A DNA stretch of 16,731 bases from Peptococcaceae bacterium (lineage in GTDB: Bacteria; Bacillota; Desulfitobacteriia; Desulfitobacteriales; Syntrophobotulaceae). The stretch spans positions 1 through 16,731 of the forward strand of contig JAAYII010000056.1 in NCBI GenBank assembly GCA_012523535.1, given 5' to 3'. Each line of letters begins with the position of its first letter. The first letter of the stretch is position 1. Position numbers and translations under genes: made by a program. The notes under the pieces were generated by a model. It was not told the DNA's origin, ran no database searches, and worked only from the letters and a program-made list of their open reading frames with translations. Shown here piece after piece: positions 1 to 7,943 of the stretch.

Positions 1-1
1 G

Positions 2-103
2 GAGGCAAGAACGGAAAGCCTCAGCACCGTTTTAGATGTGATTGCTCTGGTGACGACCAGGCAGTATTTCCAGCCGGTGAGCACCTTTGACCTGTTTGCT
101 TAA
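2..103 (+). CDS. C-terminal tail of an unidentified protein (partial, cut by left edge)
   Basis: An open frame enters from the left edge and ends at TAA 101-103, giving 33 residues. The residues DVIALVTTRQYFQP resemble, weakly and without gaps, the region after the HD-GYP motif in HD-GYP phosphodiesterases (DVxxALTTxRPYRP). An HD-GYP domain would normally continue for dozens of residues past this point, so the protein would be truncated or the match is chance. The stop lies 40 bases before the likely cheR start, so the two could be co-transcribed. The identity is open; only the reading frame itself is reasonably supported. Confidence 0.35.
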   Translation, partial: EARTESLSTVLDVIALVTTRQYFQPVSTFDLFA

Positions 104-131
104 TAGAATAACACTTTTATTTGTTGGAGAA

Positions 132-136
132 AGGAG
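132..136 (+). promoter_or_regulatory. Ribosome binding site deciding a TTG start for cheR
   Basis: AGGAG at 132-136 is followed by a 7-base spacer and an in-frame TTG at 144. The more upstream ATG at 87 has no comparable site and overlaps the stop of the preceding frame, so TTG 144 is the better start. Confidence 0.6.
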
Positions 137-143
137 AAATAAA

Positions 144-941
144 TTGTCATTGATCTTACAAAAAATCGAAAACTATGATCAATTCGTGCAAGCTTTTAAG
201 CGACTGAGCGGTTTGGATTTAAAATTATATAAAGAGAATCAAATGAAAAGAAGGATTAATAATTTTATAAACAACCATGGTTTCAAGGAAAACTATGACC
301 AGTTTTTCCAAGCCATCACCGGCAATAAAGAACTGTATAATGCCTTCTTTAAACATTTAACTATAAATGTAACCCAGTTTTATCGAGACGAGCGTCTTTG
401 GAAGGTTTTGCAAACAAAGATTATACCAGAACTTTGCAAAAACAAGCAATTTTTAAAATTTTGGAGTGCAGGTTGCTCGGCGGGACAAGAAGTATACACT
501 TTAGCTTCCATTATGGCCGAATACTTTCCCGATATCAAGTATAGTATCTTAGGAACTGATATTGATGTCAATGTTTTGAAACAAGCCAAAGAAGGGATTT
601 ATGAGGAGAGGGATTTTGCCAGCACTCCTGGTTATATATTGAACCGTTACTTTAACCGGGTGGAAAACAAATACCAGGTTAAAGAAATCCTCAAGAAAAA
701 TATTACTTTTCAAAAACACAACCTGCTCACCGACCGATTCGAACAGGGATTCGACCTTATTGCTTGCCGCAATGTTGTTATTTATTTTACGGAAGAAGCC
801 AAAGACATCCTTTACCGGAAATTCGCCGATTCCCTTAGTCCCGGTGGCTATCTTTTTACCGGTAGCACAGAGCATATTTTCGGTAAAAACAATCTCAAAC
901 TAAAGTCCGTGGGCTCCTTTTTTTATCAGAAACAGCCATAA
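144..941 (+). CDS. cheR: CheR-type chemotaxis protein-glutamate O-methyltransferase
   Basis: This protein is predicted to transfer methyl groups from S-adenosylmethionine to glutamate side chains of methyl-accepting chemotaxis receptors, in the cytoplasm at the receptor array. From the TTG start it has 265 residues, the usual size of a stand-alone CheR. The N-terminal helical CheR_N region covers about residues 1-75 and is followed by NVTQFYRD (75-82), a family hallmark. The SAM-binding motif is WSAGCSAGQEVYTLA (107-121; the usual form is GCSTGEE), with GTDIDVNVL (137-145), CRNVVIYF (208-215) and GSTEHI (240-245). No TPR extension is present. The start was chosen from the AGGAG site at 132-136. 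No other chemotaxis gene is visible, so its receptors and the CheB partner must lie elsewhere. Confidence 0.9.
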   Translation: MSLILQKIENYDQFVQAFKRLSGLDLKLYKENQMKRRINNFINNHGFKENYDQFFQAITGNKELYNAFFKHLTINVTQFYRDERLWKVLQTKIIPELCKNKQFLKFWSAGCSAGQEVYTLASIMAEYFPDIKYSILGTDIDVNVLKQAKEGIYEERDFASTPGYILNRYFNRVENKYQVKEILKKNITFQKHNLLTDRFEQGFDLIACRNVVIYFTEEAKDILYRKFADSLSPGGYLFTGSTEHIFGKNNLKLKSVGSFFYQKQP

Positions 942-949
942 GAGATCAG

Positions 950-978
950 TTGACCTCTTTACTCCGAAATGCTAACAT
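950..978 (+). promoter_or_regulatory. Putative sigma-A promoter for the ychF-like gene
   Basis: TTGACC (950-955) and TAACAT (973-978) are separated by exactly 17 bases and lie in the cheR-ychF gap. They match five of six -35 positions and four of six -10 positions of the housekeeping consensus. The predicted start near 985 leaves a leader of about 30 bases. No measurement supports it. Confidence 0.45.
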
Positions 979-1016
979 GCATAAGGAAAATAAATAAAAA
1001 GGAGTAAAATAATAAA

Positions 1017-2105
1017 ATGAAAACAGGCTTAATTGGACTGCCATCAGTAGGAAAAACAACTCTTTTCAATCTTTTGACAGGTTCAAATATAGAAGTTACA
1101 AACTTTTCCCAAGGAAAAGTTGAGGCAAACCAGTGTATTGCCAAGATCCCGGACAGCAGGATAGATTTTTTGGCTGAAATATATAAGCCCAAAAAAACAA
1201 CTTATGCCACCATCGAAGTTATAGATGTACCCGGTCTGGTAAAGGGGTCAAGCACAGGTAAAGGGGTCGGCAATCAATTTTTGGACAATATTCGTAAAGT
1301 TGACCTCCTGGTTCATGTCATAAGAGTCTTTAATAACGAAAATGTAATTCATGAAGAAGGCAGTATCGATCCCATGCGGGACATAGAAACAATAAACCTG
1401 GAGCTTTTATTCGCGGATTTGGGAGTTATTGAAAACCGTATCAAGCGGATACAAACTGCAAAAAAAGTGACAAAAGAAAACTTGGCGGAACTGGAAGTCT
1501 TAAAAAAATGCCAAGAAGGACTGGAAAAGGGGCTTTTAATTCACAATCTGGAATTAAGCGCCGAAGAAAACGAACTTTTGAAAACCTTTTCTTTCTTTTC
1601 GGAAAAACCCATGATCTTTGTGGTTAATATGGATGAAAAGCAGTGGGAATCAAAACAATATCCAGGCAAGGAAGAGCTAAAAGAATTCGCCGCCGACAAA
1701 AAAATTCCTGTCATAGAATTATGTGTCAAAACCGAGTTGGAAATCAACCAGCTTGATCCCGAGGACAGGAAAATTTTTATGGAAGACTTAGGGATTGAAG
1801 TTTCCGGCATAGATAAACTAGCCTCCACCGCTTATGAACATTTGGGTTTAATTTCTTTCCTCACTGCAGGCCAGGATGAGGTAAGGGCCTGGCCCATTAA
1901 AAAGAATACTACCGCGCGTAAAGCGGCAGGCAAGATTCACTCCGATATCGAAAAAGGCTTTATCCGCGCCGAAGTCTGCAAATTCGACCATCTCAAAGAA
2001 TATGGCTCTATGAATAAAGTTAAAGAAAAAGGCCTTTTGTCCCTGGAAGGTAAAGATTATATTGTTGAAGACGGGGATATTATAAATTTTAGGTTTAATG
2101 TTTAA
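1017..2105 (+). CDS. ychF: Divergent YchF/OLA1-family (OBG-like) P-loop ATPase
   Basis: The 362-residue protein matches the length and order of YchF. It has the P-loop GLPSVGKTT (7-15; the usual form is GLPNVGKST), a Walker B/G3 DVPGLVKGSS (70-79), then GNQFLDNIRKVDLLVHVIRVF and DPMRDIETINLELLFADL, which are strong family signatures. The G4 position reads NMDE (204-207), an NxxE form; in this family loss of NKxD goes with preference for ATP over GTP. A C-terminal TGS domain fills about 280-360. YchF proteins bind ribosomes and act in translation and oxidative stress responses. The region after the P-loop lacks the usual YPFxTIEPN segment and reads VTNFSQGKVEAN instead, so this could be a diverged second copy rather than the orthologue. 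The start is ATG 1017 with AAAGGAG about 12 bases upstream. Confidence 0.85.
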   Translation: MKTGLIGLPSVGKTTLFNLLTGSNIEVTNFSQGKVEANQCIAKIPDSRIDFLAEIYKPKKTTYATIEVIDVPGLVKGSSTGKGVGNQFLDNIRKVDLLVHVIRVFNNENVIHEEGSIDPMRDIETINLELLFADLGVIENRIKRIQTAKKVTKENLAELEVLKKCQEGLEKGLLIHNLELSAEENELLKTFSFFSEKPMIFVVNMDEKQWESKQYPGKEELKEFAADKKIPVIELCVKTELEINQLDPEDRKIFMEDLGIEVSGIDKLASTAYEHLGLISFLTAGQDEVRAWPIKKNTTARKAAGKIHSDIEKGFIRAEVCKFDHLKEYGSMNKVKEKGLLSLEGKDYIVEDGDIINFRFNV

Positions 2106-2175
2106 ACAAAGGTAAAACCAAATTGCAGCACTAGTTTGATTTCAAAATTATAAAAACTCACCATTATAAAAGTTG

Positions 2176-3441
2176 CTAATATAATAATTTCTCGATGATG
2201 TTCTTTGAATATAATTCATATGGTAGTGAATTTTTCTTAAGTCTTTCAATAAAGTATTTTACTGCATCTATAGTTTGCTGATTATTATAGTCTTTATAGG
2301 AGAGACACAGGTTGTGAGAAATATGCACGCTATCTACCTTTAATTCTAAACATAATTGTATAAAGTTATCTATGTCCTTAATATTGTCGTTGATTGTAGG
2401 TAGGACTATATATTTTATATTGAAAATACCTTTCTTCCCACTAGAATATTTTTTTAAATTATTGATCACTCTATTATAGCCATCTATTCCTTTAACTTTA
2501 ATAAAGGTTTCCCGAGTACCACAGTCTAAACTAATATTTATAATACCTGTACCATCCAATAACTTTTTCTGGATAAATTCATCATATACCAGTCCGTTAG
2601 TAAGAAACATTACCCTTTTGTCCCTTAAAAGAGAATATATCTCCTGTTTATGAGGATTTATCGTAATTTCACCGTTACACAACTCCACTATGCCTTCTTT
2701 ATCAAATCCATATTCATTAACTAATTTCATTAGTTCAATAAAGTCCACATCTAAAGAAACATCACGTCCTAAACGTTCTTTATAGTTACAATAACAACAT
2801 TTAGAGTTACAAATACCCAATTCATTATATATCAGATAGTAAAATTGGTTTGGCGGATCGTCCATAATCTCTTTCAATTCAATACAATTATCGCATTTTG
2901 TCGGAATGCCAAGGTTAATATTCTCTATTGTTTTAAAACGTAATTCCAAAAACTGATTAAATGCTCTGGATAGATCCCCATTTATTGGAACGGTTGCAAC
3001 AGCATTTTTTCCATAGTCAGAACAACAGGATTTAAAACTGTGCATTCCACAATCTTTACCCGCTTTTCCACCAAAAGCACATTCATGATAACCACATACA
3101 ATAAATTTTTCGAGATAGTGGCAGCTCAATCTTACTCCGCCATAAATCTTATGCCATTTAACACCATATTTCTTTATTAACTCTTTATACACAGTTTTTT
3201 TATCTTCAAAATTCCCAATAGAAATGTATATATCCGCATCTTTATATAAATTGAGCGCCTCTTCTATTGACAATACAGGTAAACCCATTAGGTATGTGCC
3301 TTGTTTTTTTACATCTGAATCAACAAAACACACCCCGTCTTCTAATGGCAATGGTTTCGGTGTAATCTTCAGTTTTGGATGTTTGCCTAGAATTTTTTTT
3401 GCGTGTTCTCCCGCTCCATAAAAAATAACTTGTCTAGACAT
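2176..3441 (-). CDS. Radical SAM enzyme with N-terminal Rossmann-like domain
   Basis: The 421-residue protein carries the [4Fe-4S]/SAM motif CNSKCCYC (C211, C215, C218; CxxxCxxC), followed by ELCNGE (253-258) as the GGE-like SAM-contacting motif. Radical SAM enzymes cleave SAM to a 5'-deoxyadenosyl radical and modify sugars, peptides or lipids. Residues 4-97 form a separate module, FYGAGEHAKKIL (7-18) and GLPVLSIEEAL (53-63), resembling PglD-like or sugar-nucleotide Rossmann domains. A cysteine-rich linker (107-140, plus CDNC 183-186) could bind a further metal or cluster. It is the last gene of the operon; its start overlaps the stop of the pyruvyl transferase by about 8 bases, with GAGGTG just upstream, so it is probably translationally coupled. 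ATG 3441 or 3444 is preferred over a TTG at 3453. The substrate is unknown. Confidence 0.8.
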   Translation of the reverse strand: MSRQVIFYGAGEHAKKILGKHPKLKITPKPLPLEDGVCFVDSDVKKQGTYLMGLPVLSIEEALNLYKDADIYISIGNFEDKKTVYKELIKKYGVKWHKIYGGVRLSCHYLEKFIVCGYHECAFGGKAGKDCGMHSFKSCCSDYGKNAVATVPINGDLSRAFNQFLELRFKTIENINLGIPTKCDNCIELKEIMDDPPNQFYYLIYNELGICNSKCCYCNYKERLGRDVSLDVDFIELMKLVNEYGFDKEGIVELCNGEITINPHKQEIYSLLRDKRVMFLTNGLVYDEFIQKKLLDGTGIINISLDCGTRETFIKVKGIDGYNRVINNLKKYSSGKKGIFNIKYIVLPTINDNIKDIDNFIQLCLELKVDSVHISHNLCLSYKDYNNQQTIDAVKYFIERLKKNSLPYELYSKNIIEKLLY

Positions 3442-4552
3442 CATGCACCTCAACAGTCTGTGATTTTAGTTGAACGCCGTTTCTATAGCAATAATCAACA
3501 AACTCATTATAAGTTTTCTCATAATACTTGTTGAATTCTGAATAATCGCAAAGATCAAAATAGTAATCAATAGGTTTTGAGACGTCAAACTCTTCTGCTT
3601 TAATAAAAGGTATATGATGATACTTTGCCAGTTCCTCCATACGCTTGTCTATTGTAATAATCAAAGCAGGAGTTTTTGCCAATATAGCGGCTATGTTACC
3701 ATGAAACTGGGTGCCAATTGAAAAATCATTTTTCTTTAATGCTGTAATCCAGTCATCAACTGAAAAAAAGTATCTACCCTTTTGCACCACAAAGTCTTGA
3801 ATCCACTCGAATCTTGTAAAATTACTATAACTTGAATATTCCTTCATAAACGCAATTTGTAATGTATAATCAACATTGACTGATCCCTTTTTGTACAAAG
3901 AAAAAAAATAATTAAATATAGGTAATGACAATCGACAAAAGTCTACATGGGATTGAAAAAAATCCGAAAAACATTGATTAAAACAAAAGTTTATGCTTTG
4001 AACTTTTTCTTTTTTGCTATCAACTTTAAAGTTTTTATCATTATGGTAAAACAGAGAATGACAGCCAACTATACGAACATTTTTTATTCCGTATTTATTC
4101 AATATTTCAGCAACGATTTCGCCTCTTACCCCGATTTCATTTCGTTCCGATATTGCCTTAAAAATATAAATCATGTCGTCTGTTAAATAGAAATCACCAT
4201 TTTCATGATATCGAAAACCAAACGTCATCGGAACTATTTTGGCACCCGTATCAAGTAGCTTCTGCCAATATTCTTTATCAAAAAAAAATCGTGGGGAAAC
4301 ACAATGCAAAGCATTTGTTACTATTGTATCGGGCTTTAGTTCGTTGATTCTATCAAAGTCAAAAGCGGAAACATATTCTGCATCAATATTTTTAGCCAAA
4401 CAGTCCGTCATTAAGAAGGTACCAGTGTTACGTCGATAGTTACCTTTATGAAATATTTCAAAAAGCTCACTAACCGGCTTGCCCATACATTCAATAAAAG
4501 TAAGGGGTTTTTGTTTATGCCAGTCACCGTTGTAAAAAAGAACTGTTGTCAC
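3434..4552 (-). CDS. Polysaccharide pyruvyl transferase family protein
   Basis: The 372-residue protein fits the WcaK/CsaB-type pyruvyl transferase family, which moves the enolpyruvyl group of phosphoenolpyruvate onto a sugar of a surface glycan, forming an acidic ketal. Supporting features are the first half with ISERNEIGVRGE (134-145) and VGCHSLFY (162-169), the equivalents of the SxRD and GCPxLF positions, and in the second half FSIGTQFHGNIAAILAKTPA (277-296), matching the conserved R/Q-hHG...A segment with H284. The start is GTG 4552, the only start codon before the preceding in-frame stop, with AGGTG seven bases upstream. It follows the HAD gene after 62 bases and overlaps the radical SAM gene. 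The acceptor is unknown; membership of the family is clearer than activity because some members are not true pyruvyl transferases. Confidence 0.8.
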   Translation of the reverse strand: MTTVLFYNGDWHKQKPLTFIECMGKPVSELFEIFHKGNYRRNTGTFLMTDCLAKNIDAEYVSAFDFDRINELKPDTIVTNALHCVSPRFFFDKEYWQKLLDTGAKIVPMTFGFRYHENGDFYLTDDMIYIFKAISERNEIGVRGEIVAEILNKYGIKNVRIVGCHSLFYHNDKNFKVDSKKEKVQSINFCFNQCFSDFFQSHVDFCRLSLPIFNYFFSLYKKGSVNVDYTLQIAFMKEYSSYSNFTRFEWIQDFVVQKGRYFFSVDDWITALKKNDFSIGTQFHGNIAAILAKTPALIITIDKRMEELAKYHHIPFIKAEEFDVSKPIDYYFDLCDYSEFNKYYEKTYNEFVDYCYRNGVQLKSQTVEVHDV

Positions 4553-4614
4553 CCTTCTACACCTGCTTTCAAATTGCTTATTACCTGAAAAAATATTGTC
4601 AACTACGTAACTAC

Positions 4615-6726
4615 TTATTTAGTTATATCCAATAAATCGAAGGTTCGGTTACAAAACTCATCACCAAGCCGACTGTTGAAATAGTCGATATTCAATATGC
4701 TATACTTTTGTTTTAACAAATTAGGTAATAAATCAACTATTTCAATATCAGAATTGGCAAAATCATCCGGATCAATTTTATTATTCTCTATATATTCAAG
4801 AATTGCTGAATGAATTATTTTCAAATCCGCAATTTGCTTTTCGGAACGAGTTTCCTGCATAAAAACAGGATTTCCGTCATCTGTGAAACAAGCGATCGAT
4901 GGCTCATATGATGAAAAAATATTCTCTAAAAAAAGGTAATTGGAATAAATGCTGTACGTATCCGTGAAAACATTAGCAAAAACATTGTGACTTCCAAACA
5001 TGGAATGTATTATCGTATTACTTTTATAAGTAGCTTCATTCCCTGCCTGGGCCATATACAATCCAATCAGTTCGAAATCAACGAAATTACTGAGTGCTTT
5101 TTGACACGTTCCCGATGAAACGAAATCGAAGAACCCTACCCTTGCTCCTTTGGGAATATTTAACTGGTTTATATAAATTTTAAATTGCCGTCTACACAAT
5201 TCAGCTTTTTTTAGAATGGCATCTCTGTGTGAAAGGATATAATCCTCCTCACTTAGATTGCTTCTTTGTTTTATATCAACATCAGATAAATTGAATCTAT
5301 GTTTTAACATTTCTTGTATTGACCCCGAATAGGCTAACCTGGCTGCATGAAGTATATCATCATCATTAACACAACCGGCTAATACCGCTACTGCTCGGCT
5401 GCAATAAAAATATTTCATTTCCGGTAACTTAAGTGAAGATAATAAATTTTTTGTTACACACAATTCATATATCTTTTCAAGAATATAACCATCGCGAGCC
5501 GAAAGCAATATTAGTTTAATCCCTAACTCTTGACTTTTTCTCACCATCCATATAAAAAAACGATAAACCAAAGGGGCAATGAAACAGTAGGACATATCAT
5601 ATAAGTTATCTATGCGAAACTTTCCTTCTGTTTGACTGAATAAAAATGGATTATTGAGTTGCTTACCGATAAAGTCACCTATAAGTAACCTATTTTCAAT
5701 TTTATTATCACGTTTTAACATTCCAGAAGCATAGCTGTCCTCCAACATTTGTACGGCACTTTTTATATAAAATGTTTCCTCAATACCATACCTTTGGGCA
5801 CTTACAATATCTGCATCGTAGTTATCGCCAATGTGAAGTATATGTTTGTCATCAAATTTAGAACGGAGTTTGGCAAAAAGTCCGTTTGATTTAGAAACCC
5901 CATAATCACAGGAAACTAATATGTTGTCAGAATTAAAATTAATACCGACACTATTCAGCAATTCCACCATTATTTCCTTGGGGAAGTACATATCTGAAAC
6001 AAGATAAACTTGTTTTCCTTCTTTGATGGCGAAATCAAGCATAGTCACCATTGTCTCACGTCTAATTAAGAAATATTTTTCTAGTTCAATTTCAAAGCGG
6101 GGCGACCCATAACCAATCCTCTCATAAATCTCATAAATAGTTGGATGTTTTCCCTCACTATACAATTGCATCTCTGCGTTTATTCTATCTATAGCAAAAT
6201 TCTCACCGTTCTTTCTAGACAGCAAATAAAAAATATCACGGGGATAAAGAACTTTGCGCATTATCAAAGTATCAAAAATATCAAAACTTACAATGTCTGC
6301 TTTGACGATCTTGGATTTGAGCAAATCTTTAGTAATTTTTTTATACGCGTCAAAATTTTTGGTCTCTTCTTTCTCAAAGTTAACTAGCTTCCCGTCAATA
6401 CTGTAGACATCGATTCCGTTTGCAGCACAATCATCAGCTATTCTGCGAAAAATAATTTTCACATTACTTGCTCTAGCGACAATAACAATGCATGATACCC
6501 CCATGACAATTGCTTCTTCAATTGAAATAATTGGTCTACCGTAAATTTCTTCACCTGTACGAACTGCGTCCATAAGTCCGACTACATTATCAGCAGGGAA
6601 ATTTTCAAGTATACACTTGGTGTTCTTCCCTATACCGTAAATAGCTATTTTCCGATCTTGGAGAATATCGAAATTGTCCTTCCACTGTTGGATGATATAA
6701 TCTTCCTCGCTGTTAATAATCGGCAT
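4615..6726 (-). CDS. COG5610-like multidomain HAD-superfamily protein of glycan clusters
   Basis: This 703-residue protein has three parts. Residues 26-110 form a Rossmann-like module, IYGIGKNTKCIL (29-40) and GRPIISIEEA (63-72). Residues about 140-320 form a HAD domain: SFDIFDTL (147-154, nucleophile D149), LVSDMYF (242-248), VSKSNGLF (277-284, K279) and HIGDNYDADI (298-307). Position +2 after the nucleophile is Phe rather than the Asp used as acid/base by most HAD phosphatases. The second half begins with LILLSARDGYILEKIYEL (405-422) and YFYCSRAVAVLAG (439-451), typical of large HAD proteins found in capsule and O-antigen clusters. Its function there is not firmly established. The ATG has AAAGGTGAT just upstream and lies 15 bases after the methyltransferase gene, so it is operonic. 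Confidence 0.75.
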   Translation of the reverse strand: MPIINSEEDYIIQQWKDNFDILQDRKIAIYGIGKNTKCILENFPADNVVGLMDAVRTGEEIYGRPIISIEEAIVMGVSCIVIVARASNVKIIFRRIADDCAANGIDVYSIDGKLVNFEKEETKNFDAYKKITKDLLKSKIVKADIVSFDIFDTLIMRKVLYPRDIFYLLSRKNGENFAIDRINAEMQLYSEGKHPTIYEIYERIGYGSPRFEIELEKYFLIRRETMVTMLDFAIKEGKQVYLVSDMYFPKEIMVELLNSVGINFNSDNILVSCDYGVSKSNGLFAKLRSKFDDKHILHIGDNYDADIVSAQRYGIEETFYIKSAVQMLEDSYASGMLKRDNKIENRLLIGDFIGKQLNNPFLFSQTEGKFRIDNLYDMSYCFIAPLVYRFFIWMVRKSQELGIKLILLSARDGYILEKIYELCVTKNLLSSLKLPEMKYFYCSRAVAVLAGCVNDDDILHAARLAYSGSIQEMLKHRFNLSDVDIKQRSNLSEEDYILSHRDAILKKAELCRRQFKIYINQLNIPKGARVGFFDFVSSGTCQKALSNFVDFELIGLYMAQAGNEATYKSNTIIHSMFGSHNVFANVFTDTYSIYSNYLFLENIFSSYEPSIACFTDDGNPVFMQETRSEKQIADLKIIHSAILEYIENNKIDPDDFANSDIEIVDLLPNLLKQKYSILNIDYFNSRLGDEFCNRTFDLLDITK

Positions 6727-6741
6727 CTAATCACCTTTATT

Positions 6742-7836
6742 TTAAAATATTGAAATGTTGTTCTTAGTTTTGCGTGTGGATGCGTACTTGGGGTGTTTAA
6801 ACCTGTGTAAATACTTTATACGACTTACCACATTTGGCTGTTTCCAGACACTCATATCATTCTCCGAGTGATAAAATAGGGTGTTAAATCCCGAGTACTC
6901 AGGCGAAATCTTGATAAATTCAGACTTGGCGTTAAACTCTTTGATTGCCAAGTATTCACCTTGAAACTGCACTTGATCCGGAATGTCATCGAAATATATA
7001 AGCGGCATAGGAATAAAATACTTATCATCGCCAAGTAACATATCAAGAATAGCAACACACGGTTTGTAATGATCAACATCGATGGAAATAAACGCTATCG
7101 GAGCTGGATTGTACTTTTCCAAAAAGGTTTTGGTGGTTTCGCATATATCGCCAATAATCAAATTGGCGTTATACAATTTTTCCTTTAACGCAGCTATATC
7201 CATCTTATATTCCCCTTCGATCCAAATCTGAGGACAATCGCGATAATCAGATGGTGCGAACAACCCTCCTCCGGAATCAAATCCATATACGTCAATGCCA
7301 ATCCCAATAAGCCTTGATATTTCTTTTGCATAACGCTCTAAATTGATTAACCCTCTTCCACTTGCAACTCCAAATTCTATTGTGGAAATTCTCTCATAGC
7401 CTTTTTCTTTAGCCTGTTTCGCTGAACATAACAAACCATGGGCATAATTGAAATATGGTAAAGTCTTATAGTTTTCTAAGAAAAACGCTTGCCATCTTCC
7501 AAACAACCCCACAGGATTACGATGCTCGTTTAAAACAGGAAGCGTTCTAATAGCTTTCTCTGCGAATATATTCCTAGCATCTCTATATAAAGAGTCTTCA
7601 TCTTTATCCTTAAGAAAAGTGAATTCTCTATTGCATATTTCACCGCATGTAAGCGTTGATATATTTATCCTGTCAGGATCAACCTCATAACTTCCTATAA
7701 CACCGATACACACATCATCTTCATTACAAACCAATGCCAAAGGATAATGAGCGTTGGTTTTGACAATGTAAAAAGCAAACACTGCGGGAGTATCCAAGTA
7801 CACTATATTCCCTGATATTTGTGTTGGAATTTTCAT
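6742..7836 (-). CDS. CBS-domain / TylF-like SAM-dependent methyltransferase fusion
   Basis: Residues about 30-118 look like a CBS region: LALVCNEDDVCIGVI (33-47), then CGEICNREFTFLKDKDEDSL (64-83) and AIRTLPVLNEHRNPVGLFGR (95-114). CBS domains usually bind adenine nucleotides. Residues about 145-330 resemble the TylF/macrocin O-methyltransferase family: STIEFGVASGRGL (151-163) as SAM motif I, YGFDSGGGL (184-192), ISIDVDHYKPCVAILDML (250-267; family pattern hiDxDxYxPxxxxL) and IYFDDI (280-285; family DDY/DDI metal-site region). The protein would methylate a sugar or polyol hydroxyl, with possible nucleotide control through the CBS part. AAAGGAG lies seven bases before the ATG, and the ATG overlaps the stop of a micro-ORF. 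The methyltransferase assignment rests on motifs only; other uses of the fold are possible. Confidence 0.65.
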   Translation of the reverse strand: MKIPTQISGNIVYLDTPAVFAFYIVKTNAHYPLALVCNEDDVCIGVIGSYEVDPDRINISTLTCGEICNREFTFLKDKDEDSLYRDARNIFAEKAIRTLPVLNEHRNPVGLFGRWQAFFLENYKTLPYFNYAHGLLCSAKQAKEKGYERISTIEFGVASGRGLINLERYAKEISRLIGIGIDVYGFDSGGGLFAPSDYRDCPQIWIEGEYKMDIAALKEKLYNANLIIGDICETTKTFLEKYNPAPIAFISIDVDHYKPCVAILDMLLGDDKYFIPMPLIYFDDIPDQVQFQGEYLAIKEFNAKSEFIKISPEYSGFNTLFYHSENDMSVWKQPNVVSRIKYLHRFKHPKYASTRKTKNNISIF

Positions 7837-7898
7837 TTATACTCTCCTTTAAAATAATCTGTATAAGTTACGTCAATATTAGCTGCAAATATACTCAT
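7833..7898 (-). CDS. Possible 21-residue micro-ORF, translationally coupled to the methyltransferase gene
   Basis: In the 107-base gap between the cytidylyltransferase and the methyltransferase genes, an ATG at 7898 is preceded by GGAG (7904-7907) with a 5-base spacer. It opens a 21-codon frame beginning MSIFAANIDVTY and ending in TGA, which overlaps the next ATG as ATGA. An in-frame TAG lies six codons upstream of this ATG, so this is not the tail of a longer frame. It could be a leader peptide or coupling device, or chance. No homologue is recognised. Confidence 0.35.
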   Translation of the reverse strand: MSIFAANIDVTYTDYFKGEYK

Positions 7899-7943
7899 TA
7901 TTTCTCCATCTACCTAGACTTTTGGTTAACAAACAAATGTTCC

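Noticed and set aside
87..143. A 19-residue N-terminal extension of CheR from ATG 87
   Set aside because: No ribosome binding site precedes it, it overlaps the upstream stop, and a well-placed AGGAG serves TTG 144, giving the usual CheR length.
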